Assembly (NCBI GenBank): GCA_015494485.1
Contig: WGBF01000418.1
Span: 1-12,098 of the forward strand
Direction: 5' to 3'
DNA: 12,098 bases
Source of the DNA: a bacterium
GTDB lineage: Bacteria; Calditrichota; Calditrichia; RBG-13-44-9; J042
The notes beneath the pieces are model-generated. The model was not told where the DNA came from, made no database searches, and saw only the letters and a list, made by a program, of their open reading frames with translations. Positions 7,092 to 12,098 of the stretch are shown here, in pieces; within the stretch, counting starts at the first letter, position 1, and the number at the start of each line of letters is the position of its first letter. Both the position numbers and the translations under genes were made by a program.

Positions 7092-8821
7092 TTGACCACC
7101 ATAAACAGTGTAAATTCATATCGCTGGCGCTGCACGTTGTAGTTTCGTTCGACAGGTTTAATAATTTTATATGGCACATTTGTTTTCAATACGTCCATGT
7201 ATTTCAGCAATTGTGTTTCAGCCGAAACAACAGGTAAGTTGGAATATCCTTTAATTAATATCCCGTATTCACCTTGTTTATCTTCACGTCCCGATAAAAA
7301 TTCCATGAATACCGGATGTGTCAACGATTCATACACCACGTCGGTTAATTGAAACGATTGCGGAATATTCTGCGTAATGGCATACAAATAATTCAAGGCA
7401 TCTTCCGGGACGTTCAAAATGTTTTGAAGAAAACGGACTTCCTTCCGCAAAACGCTTTTTCGAATCATCAACTCCCGTAATGTTTCGTTCTTTTCCCCCA
7501 GCTGGATTACTGTATTTTGAAGTTTATTCACCTCTCCCTGAAGTGATTTGATGTGTCTCTGCTGATGCATGTGGTACATCGTTAGCCCGGAAAAAACCGC
7601 AATGAAAATTGCCACCAACCCCAGGTTTGTTTTTTTCAAGCGTTCTTCCCATACAACTTCCTTGGGCACCAATCCGGGATTTTTTCGCAAATAACATGGG
7701 AATCCCACAAAGGGAAACGCATGGTTAAATTCCGACCCCAGATTAGACTCTGATGCAATGATCGGTAAGACCGGTATATTAAATATGGTTTGTAAACATT
7801 GAATTAATTCAACATCCTCATCGGCTTTGAAATTAATGAAAAAGGCCTGAAAGGCATCACCCCCAATTGTTTGTTTTAGCCAATAACGCACTTTATGGAT
7901 TTCAGCTACAAGGTGGTGATACGGATAGACCCGTGGATTTTCCAGATTTTTTTTAGCTGCCTGAAATCGGCTTCTCAGAGATGACTCGACGGGCAAATCC
8001 GAATCCTCAAAGGGAATGGAAAATTGAGAGCGCTGGTGTTTAAATGTTTGCGTGCCCACGGGCACTTCATGTATTTTCACTGCCTGCCCGTTTTGATAAA
8101 CAAACAAGGTGGTAACCTTATTTCCGACTTCTATTATCAGATTGTTACTTAATGGGCGAATAACGGCTTCAATGCCCGAAAGAAAAATAAACTGCCGGGA
8201 AAACATAATTTCCGGATGAACTGACAAGCCGGCAAAAATCTTAATATATTGTTCAATAATCTCCTTAGGACTAAACGCTACCAGATAGCGATAATAGGGT
8301 ATGCCCTCGTTTTCAAAATCCCCTACATCAACATATTGCCACAAATAATCATCTTTGTTAAACTCCGGCACTTCACTTTGCAATTGCAGTGGGATAGCTG
8401 TTTCAATATCAATCTCATCCGAAATTTTGGGAATCATTAATTCCACAACATTAATGGCAGGATGCTGCATGGTAACCCACAGCCGCGGATTTAATTCGGC
8501 TATGGGTTCCACGGTTTCCTGAATAAATTTCCCCGCATCGGATGGCGTTTTATCTTCTGTCAGGGAAAATTGAGATACAAACACAGGATAATAGGAATTA
8601 CCCGTTTTGATTAAATGAACGATGCTAATGGTTTCCGGGGAAACATCCACGTGTACAATATGCTGGCGGAACCATTTGGTTTTGCCCGGTTTCCGGGCCC
8701 ATTGAAAGGGTCGGATTTGCAAAGAGGCTTCCGTTGACTCGCAGGAATCATCCTGGCGTCGGCGTCTTTTCTCCGCAAACGGGAGTTGCTCTGTAATATG
8801 TCGAAATGTCAATTTTTCCAT
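7088..8821 (-). CDS. Fused PilM-PilN-like (GspL-like) pilus assembly protein
   Basis: A 577-residue protein joining what most T4P systems encode as two genes. Residues about 53-385 look like a PilM-type actin-like domain: 'HIVHVDVSPETISIV' at the start, 'LIIEVGNKVTTLFVYQNGQ' (228-246) resembling the second phosphate loop, and 'EIHKVRYWLKQ' (307-317) in the helix typical of PilM. One transmembrane helix follows at about 400-418. A coiled-coil-like stretch (420-465) comes next, then a periplasmic ferredoxin-like PilN domain (about 470-577, 'IPQSFQLTDVVYESL'). This is the layout of GspL. The first 50 residues are a charged extension with RRRR at 19-22 that I cannot assign. The start has GAGG 4 bases upstream and lies 6 bases after the GspK-like stop. 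It would link the cytoplasmic ATPase to the periplasmic PilO/PilP-like proteins encoded next. Confidence 0.87.
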   Translation of the reverse strand: MEKLTFRHITEQLPFAEKRRRRQDDSCESTEASLQIRPFQWARKPGKTKWFRQHIVHVDVSPETISIVHLIKTGNSYYPVFVSQFSLTEDKTPSDAGKFIQETVEPIAELNPRLWVTMQHPAINVVELMIPKISDEIDIETAIPLQLQSEVPEFNKDDYLWQYVDVGDFENEGIPYYRYLVAFSPKEIIEQYIKIFAGLSVHPEIMFSRQFIFLSGIEAVIRPLSNNLIIEVGNKVTTLFVYQNGQAVKIHEVPVGTQTFKHQRSQFSIPFEDSDLPVESSLRSRFQAAKKNLENPRVYPYHHLVAEIHKVRYWLKQTIGGDAFQAFFINFKADEDVELIQCLQTIFNIPVLPIIASESNLGSEFNHAFPFVGFPCYLRKNPGLVPKEVVWEERLKKTNLGLVAIFIAVFSGLTMYHMHQQRHIKSLQGEVNKLQNTVIQLGEKNETLRELMIRKSVLRKEVRFLQNILNVPEDALNYLYAITQNIPQSFQLTDVVYESLTHPVFMEFLSGREDKQGEYGILIKGYSNLPVVSAETQLLKYMDVLKTNVPYKIIKPVERNYNVQRQRYEFTLFMVVK

Positions 8822-8827
8822 GTCGCC

Positions 8828-9823
8828 TCAAATTGAGTAAACCTGCAAATTCCGAATGAGTACCGGTGCTTCGTTTACTGAATATTTCCGATAAATTTTG
8901 CGAATCATTTTTTTGTTCGCGGTTATTTCAAGCGTTCCCGGTTGAAATGATGCATTCTTTTTTCGGGAAATATTTCCGTTTACTACCAGAATACCTCGGA
9001 CTTTAACACGGCCCCGTGTTGCAATTTCAAAGTGGGAATTTTGCCGGGGTTGGTACAGCAGAAACGGTATCCATCGGGCTTTTCCCCGGGGTGGTGTCAC
9101 CAGTTGAATGAATGTGCCGGTAATGACCAGCGTTTTGACCCATTTACCGGTAAAAATGCGGACAGGCGATTTGTCCTGCGCATGATGCCCATCGGAGTCA
9201 TCATCATCTTCGTCATCCCCTTCCCCGTCATCTGGCTCATCGTCATCATCCTCAGAAGCTGGCGAATATACGCTCCGGGAAAACCGAACGGATGCCGATT
9301 GAAATTGTTCATTTTGTACATCGAACAATGGTAACACAGAGAGCTGTTGAATTCCCTTTATATTCCGCTGGGAAGCAGAGGAGGAGCGTAACCCGGTTAC
9401 GCGAACACCCTCCACGCTACCTGTGGTAAGAACCGCATAATTTTGCAAATCCACCTGCTGGTATGTGGCTTTCAAGCGAAACACCGCCTGGGGTTCTAAT
9501 CCCGTAGCCTGAATGGTAATCCACCCATTGGATTTGATTTCCACAACCAACCGTACCCGACTATTCGCATCCAGAACCACCGTTTCCTGCCAGCCGGAGC
9601 GATTGGACGGCAAAAGCATTGTTTTTTTAATGGCATACTCAATGCCAGCCCACGCATTGTAGGCGGCCTGACGCTGGTGCCAGTTCAAAACGGCGGATTG
9701 CTGCGCTTGATACAAAAATCCTGCATAACCGGTAACAAATAGCGCCACAAACGATAAAAAAATTACCGCCTGAATTAGAATACCACCGCGTTCCTGTTGC
9801 CATATGTGTTTATTGAGCCACAT
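8828..9823 (-). CDS. GspK/PilX-like tip pseudopilin with acidic low-complexity insert
   Basis: A 331-residue protein, much larger than its two neighbours, as GspK usually is. The leader MWLNKHIWQQERG precedes a hydrophobic helix (GILIQAVIFLSFVALFVTG, residues 14-32). The residue expected to be Glu at mature position 5 is Gln18. GspK-type tip subunits commonly lack this Glu, because no subunit precedes them in the fibre. 'AYNAWAGIEYAIKKTML' (54-70) resembles the segment after the helix in GspK/PilX proteins. An unusual insert at about residues 191-212 has 17 Asp/Glu in 22 positions, next to a short Gly/His run. The C-terminal part (220-331) looks like beta-strands and I recognise no domain in it. 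The start overlaps the preceding gene by 14 bases. GspK is the best guess from size, position and missing Glu5; the insert is not a usual feature I know of. Confidence 0.8.
   Translation of the reverse strand: MWLNKHIWQQERGGILIQAVIFLSFVALFVTGYAGFLYQAQQSAVLNWHQRQAAYNAWAGIEYAIKKTMLLPSNRSGWQETVVLDANSRVRLVVEIKSNGWITIQATGLEPQAVFRLKATYQQVDLQNYAVLTTGSVEGVRVTGLRSSSASQRNIKGIQQLSVLPLFDVQNEQFQSASVRFSRSVYSPASEDDDDEPDDGEGDDEDDDDSDGHHAQDKSPVRIFTGKWVKTLVITGTFIQLVTPPRGKARWIPFLLYQPRQNSHFEIATRGRVKVRGILVVNGNISRKKNASFQPGTLEITANKKMIRKIYRKYSVNEAPVLIRNLQVYSI
9188..9253 (-). repeat. Acidic low-complexity coding repeat (GAT/GAC-rich)
   Basis: Degenerate trinucleotide tract inside the GspK-like gene, read as TCA/TCG/TCC triplets on the plus strand. 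It encodes residues 191-212, of which 17 are Asp or Glu. The codons vary (GAT, GAC, GAA, GAG), so it is an acidic tract kept at protein level and not a pure microsatellite, though it could still change length by slippage in frame. Confidence 0.75.
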
Positions 9824-10283
9824 AAAACCGTTCTGTCATTGTTTGTTGGGGTTGTAAATCAAATCGAAATTGCACGTCTACGTACCGGGTACGCTGGATT
9901 GATTGTTCCGGATTTAAAGCTTCATCCCGCAAGGTAAACAATGCCGATTCCTGCAAATGGCCTAACACCGGTTGCCAGTTCCGATACAGCGTTTTGCGGC
10001 GCAAGGCATAAATTACCCGTTCACCATTGGCTTTTCGGAGAATGAGCATGCGGGGATGAAAAAACCGGATTTCCGATTGCTGCAGGGCAAACAAATCTCG
10101 CTGAATGGTACGGAAAGCACTGCGAACTTCGCTTTTCCAGTACATTGCCTGAAGGGTCTGAGCCATCCACTGGCTGTTCTTTGCCACCATCGCCACCGAG
10201 ATGCTTAAAAATATCCCCGTAAGTCCCAGGGCAAATACAAGCTCCAGTAATGTTGCTCCCCGTTGTTGCCTAAACCACTTCAT
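9810..10283 (-). CDS. Minor pseudopilin, GspJ/PilW-like
   Basis: A 157-residue prepilin-like protein. The leader MKWFRQQRG is cleaved after Gly9. The mature end ATLLELVFALGLTGI carries the Glu at position 5 (Glu14) and the hydrophobic assembly helix. The helix is followed by 'SEVRSAFRTIQRDL', which resembles the GspJ/PilW segment after the helix, and then a beta-rich globular domain. The start overlaps the preceding stop as ATGA, so the two are translationally coupled. It is the second of three consecutive minor subunits, the position GspJ holds in type II secretion operons. The cleavage motif is certain; the GspJ label rests on the order and the general shape, and PilW is the pilus equivalent. 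Confidence 0.87.
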   Translation of the reverse strand: MKWFRQQRGATLLELVFALGLTGIFLSISVAMVAKNSQWMAQTLQAMYWKSEVRSAFRTIQRDLFALQQSEIRFFHPRMLILRKANGERVIYALRRKTLYRNWQPVLGHLQESALFTLRDEALNPEQSIQRTRYVDVQFRFDLQPQQTMTERFYVAQ

Positions 10284-10708
10284 TGTGCAATATACCGGCT
10301 GAAGTAATTGGTTAATGTTACCGCTCCGGAAAGGTTGGGGTGCGTTACCGTGACACGCACCCGCCACATCGGAATGTGGGCCTGCCCTTTCCGAACAGTC
10401 CGAATATCATATTCGATTCGAAATTTCCCCTCATTTTCCGGGGTACCGAAATCCTGACGAATCGTTCGGTACCAGAATGGCCGTGCATCCCGATACGCCC
10501 GTACCATTTCCAGGCGCTGCTGGGCAATCTGCAACGCCCGGGATTCCAGCGTAGTTTGCGTATATTGACGGTAACCGTTACTTAACACCACCAGACCTGC
10601 AGGAAGAATAACCCCCAGAATGGTAATCGCCACCACCACTTCCAGAAGGGCTGCCCCTGCACACGTACTCCAGTATCCCTTAAACCACTGTTTAGAACCG
10701 GTGCCCAT
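10280..10708 (-). CDS. Minor pseudopilin, GspI/PilV-like
   Basis: A 142-residue prepilin-like protein. Its N-terminus (MGTGSKQWFKGYWSTCAG, then AALLEVVVAITILG) has the class III cleavage site after Gly18 and the conserved Glu at mature position 5 (Glu23), followed by a single hydrophobic helix. The helix continues into 'QIAQQRLEMVRAYR', a stretch typical of GspI/PilV-type minor subunits ('A..Q.LE..RA'). The C-terminal part is a beta-rich domain. Minor pseudopilins form the tip complex that starts fibre assembly. The ATG at 10708 is preferred because it places the leader at a normal length. It overlaps the end of the pilin gene by 17 bases and has no clear Shine-Dalgarno, so translation probably depends on coupling. 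The frame opens further upstream to 10816, but that part only duplicates pilin-coding DNA. The order I-J-K with the next two genes supports the assignment. Confidence 0.87.
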   Translation of the reverse strand: MGTGSKQWFKGYWSTCAGAALLEVVVAITILGVILPAGLVVLSNGYRQYTQTTLESRALQIAQQRLEMVRAYRDARPFWYRTIRQDFGTPENEGKFRIEYDIRTVRKGQAHIPMWRVRVTVTHPNLSGAVTLTNYFSRYIAQ

Positions 10709-11057
10709 TTGGACAACGTACGATGACACGCAATGTTTGGTCATTGGCCGAAATGGTGTAGCGTTTGTTCCCCTTGGGGCAACGCGGCACTTTACCATCG
10801 GCAAAGTCATTGCCATTTAAACTTCGGGCTACCTGACTCAGCTTGATGTCCCGGTTTTGCATGACATACTTGGAGTACTTCATCAAAACCGCATTTTCAA
10901 TGGATTTTTGATTGGCCAGACAGGCTTTTTTCTGGGCTTCGGCAGTCATGCTGATGTACTTGGGCACAGCAACTGCCGCCAGTAATCCCAGAATTACCAG
11001 CACGAAGACCAATTCAACCATTGAAAACCCGCGTTGATTGGATAAGAAACGTTTCAT
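10692..11057 (-). CDS. Type IV pilin-like / major pseudopilin subunit with class III leader
   Basis: This 121-residue prepilin is probably the main fibre subunit of the operon. The leader is MKRFLSNQRG, cleaved before Phe11 by the prepilin peptidase. Mature residue 5 is the conserved Glu15 (FSMVEL), and a hydrophobic helix runs to about residue 32 (ending AAVAVPKY). The start at 11057 is chosen because AAGGAGG lies 7 bases upstream; a longer frame back to 11132 has no leader sense and overlaps gspF. The globular part is short. It has Cys46 in 'ACLANQKSIENAV', and near the C-terminus the two motifs CPKG (Cys93) and CPNGH (Cys115), perhaps a disulphide pair. The gene follows gspF, and its strong ribosome site fits a highly expressed subunit. 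It could be called GspG-like or PilA-like; the short length and C-terminal cysteines do not match classical GspG. Confidence 0.93.
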   Translation of the reverse strand: MKRFLSNQRGFSMVELVFVLVILGLLAAVAVPKYISMTAEAQKKACLANQKSIENAVLMKYSKYVMQNRDIKLSQVARSLNGNDFADGKVPRCPKGNKRYTISANDQTLRVIVRCPNGHRF

Positions 11058-11064
11058 GATACTA

Positions 11065-11071
11065 CCTCCTT
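11065..11071 (-). promoter_or_regulatory. Strong Shine-Dalgarno of the pilin gene
   Basis: AAGGAGG on the minus strand, 7 bases before the ATG at 11057. It is among the best ribosome sites in the window and fixes the pilin start. It would allow the subunit to be made in excess over the platform protein encoded just upstream. Confidence 0.85.
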
Positions 11072-11104
11072 GTGTAATGAATAAGTTTGAGTAAAACCCC
11101 GTTA

Positions 11105-12098
11105 TTATTTGATTGCCCCCATTAAATTCCACATGGGTAAAAACAGGGACAGCGCTAAAAAAACCACCATTGCCCCCAGCACCACGGTTAATGCCGGTTC
11201 TACAATGGAATTAAGATTTTCAATCATATCGTTTACTTCTTTTTCATAGTACTTGCCCACGTATTCCAGCATGGGTTCCAGCGCACCGCTTTCTTCCCCG
11301 ATTTTTAACATCTGCACTGCAAACGGGTCAAAAAGCTCACTGGCGGCTAACTGGGCTGTCAGGGATTTTCCGGCCGACAGAGCACGGATGACATCCCGGG
11401 TTTCCTGCTGTAATACAATGCTTTCCTGGCCTTTTTCCACAATCTCCAGCGCCTGGACAATGGGCACACCCGCTTTAAACAGCGTAAACAACATGCGGAT
11501 GTATCGGGCTAACAGGCTGTATTTTATCAGTTTACCAATAAACGGCATTTTAAATATCTGTTTTTCCAGTACGATGCGTCCTTCATTGCTTTTTCCGTAC
11601 CGGTATGCGGCGGTTCCAAGTGCTCCAAGCAAAAGCAGCAACAACCACCAATACTGCTGAATGGACACAGACAATCCCATCAGAATGCGGGTGGGCAAAG
11701 GTAATTCTAAATTGGTGGACTGAAATAGCGGCATAAAGTTTGGAAATACAAACAGCGTAAACACGAAAAACGCAGCAACGATTGCGCTCAATGTAAACGC
11801 CGGATACCGAATGGATTTTTTCAATTCCCGCTTTAACCGGTAATCTTTTTCCTCCAATTCGGCCAGATAGTGCAGGGCATCTTCAAATGTTCCGCTAAAT
11901 TCACCAACTTTTACGGTTTGAATATAGATGGTGGAAAAAATGTGGGGGAAGCGTTCCAGGCTTTCTGAAAACGATTTACCTACGGAAATATCCTGAATTA
12001 ACTGGCTAACAATGGCCTTTACATCCTGATTCTCTTCCTGCTCATGAATGACTTTTAACGCCCCCAGAATGGGCACACCGGCTTTTATCAGGGTATAC
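11105..12098 (-). CDS. gspF: Type II secretion / type IV pilus inner-membrane platform protein GspF/PilC (5' partial)
   Basis: This is the polytopic inner-membrane platform protein on which the assembly ATPase acts to extrude pilin or pseudopilin subunits. The reading frame stays open to the window edge, and the bases before the first in-frame GTG (12076) encode YTLIKAG, which continues the family motif. The true start therefore lies outside the window. About 330 residues are visible against roughly 400 for the family. The duplicated T2SSF domain is clear: 'TLIKAGVPILGAL' opens the first copy and 'TLFKAGVPIVQAL' the second, about 200 residues later, and each is followed by a 'VGEFSG' or 'IGEESG' motif. 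Three hydrophobic segments are visible, at about residues 92-116, 142-158 and 296-318 counted from the GTG, as expected. The next gene starts 47 bases downstream. The family is certain; whether it is PilC or GspF depends on the system. Confidence 0.95.
   Translation of the reverse strand, partial: YTLIKAGVPILGALKVIHEQEENQDVKAIVSQLIQDISVGKSFSESLERFPHIFSTIYIQTVKVGEFSGTFEDALHYLAELEEKDYRLKRELKKSIRYPAFTLSAIVAAFFVFTLFVFPNFMPLFQSTNLELPLPTRILMGLSVSIQQYWWLLLLLLGALGTAAYRYGKSNEGRIVLEKQIFKMPFIGKLIKYSLLARYIRMLFTLFKAGVPIVQALEIVEKGQESIVLQQETRDVIRALSAGKSLTAQLAASELFDPFAVQMLKIGEESGALEPMLEYVGKYYEKEVNDMIENLNSIVEPALTVVLGAMVVFLALSLFLPMWNLMGAIK

Noticed and set aside
9097..9321. Methionine-rich minus-strand frame overlapping the acidic tract
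   Set aside because: The Met runs are the GAT/GAC repeat read in another frame (ATG triplets); the acidic frame belongs to the intact GspK-like gene.
10709..10816. Upstream extension of the GspI-like frame to 10816
   Set aside because: It would put 36 extra residues before a normal leader and lies wholly within the pilin gene.
11058..11132. Upstream extension of the pilin frame to 11132
   Set aside because: AAGGAGG at 11065-11071 sits inside it and points to the ATG at 11057, which gives a proper 10-residue leader.
11253..11660. 135-codon plus-strand open frame inside gspF
   Set aside because: It is antisense to the well-conserved second GspF domain; a composition effect.

Overview
The window reads as one stretch of a diderm bacterial chromosome. 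An outer-membrane secretin, inner-membrane platform proteins and prepilin-like subunits are all encoded, so the cell has two membranes. Base composition looks middling (mid-40s % G+C by eye). Several genes carry strong Shine-Dalgarno sequences (AAGGAGG, GGAGA, GAGAGG), which argues against a typical Bacteroidetes-style leader. I cannot name the organism. The mix of a GspF-to-GspK-like block, a fused PilM/PilN protein and an OPT transporter would fit a FCB-type lineage (Calditrichota, Ignavibacteriota or similar), but that is inference. Every gene I can support is on the minus strand, so transcription runs from high to low coordinates.

Region 1 (12098 down to 3687) is a tightly packed, probably single operon for a type IV pilus / type II secretion-like machine. 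In order it encodes: a GspF/PilC platform protein (5' end cut by the window edge), a small major-pilin-like subunit, three minor pilin-like proteins resembling GspI, GspJ and GspK, a fused PilM-PilN (GspL-like) assembly protein, a PilO/GspM-like protein, a PilP/GspC-like protein, a compact secretin and a PilT retraction ATPase. Junctions are overlaps or gaps of a few bases, several of the ATGA type, which implies co-transcription and translational coupling. The assembly ATPase (PilB/GspE) and the prepilin peptidase are not in the window. The first would be expected just upstream of gspF. The I-J-K order and the GspC-like single-TM protein look like type II secretion, whereas the dedicated PilT points to a dynamic pilus that can be retracted. 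The machine is therefore best called a hybrid, T4P-related system.

Region 2 (3686 to 3339) is about 350 bases without a supported gene. It holds two adjacent hairpins, a further small dyad and a plausible promoter for the next gene. Region 3 (3338 to 1425) encodes an OPT-superfamily oligopeptide transporter. Region 4 (1424 to 141) has a possible promoter and a soluble PAS-domain sensor histidine kinase with no visible partner regulator. Region 5 (140 to 1) is AT-rich non-coding sequence with a perfect 10-bp inverted repeat. No RNA genes, CRISPR arrays, insertion sequences or broken genes were seen. The main points of interest are the hybrid composition with PilT, the long acidic insert and missing Glu5 in the GspK-like subunit, the fused PilM-PilN protein, and the structured intergenic region.
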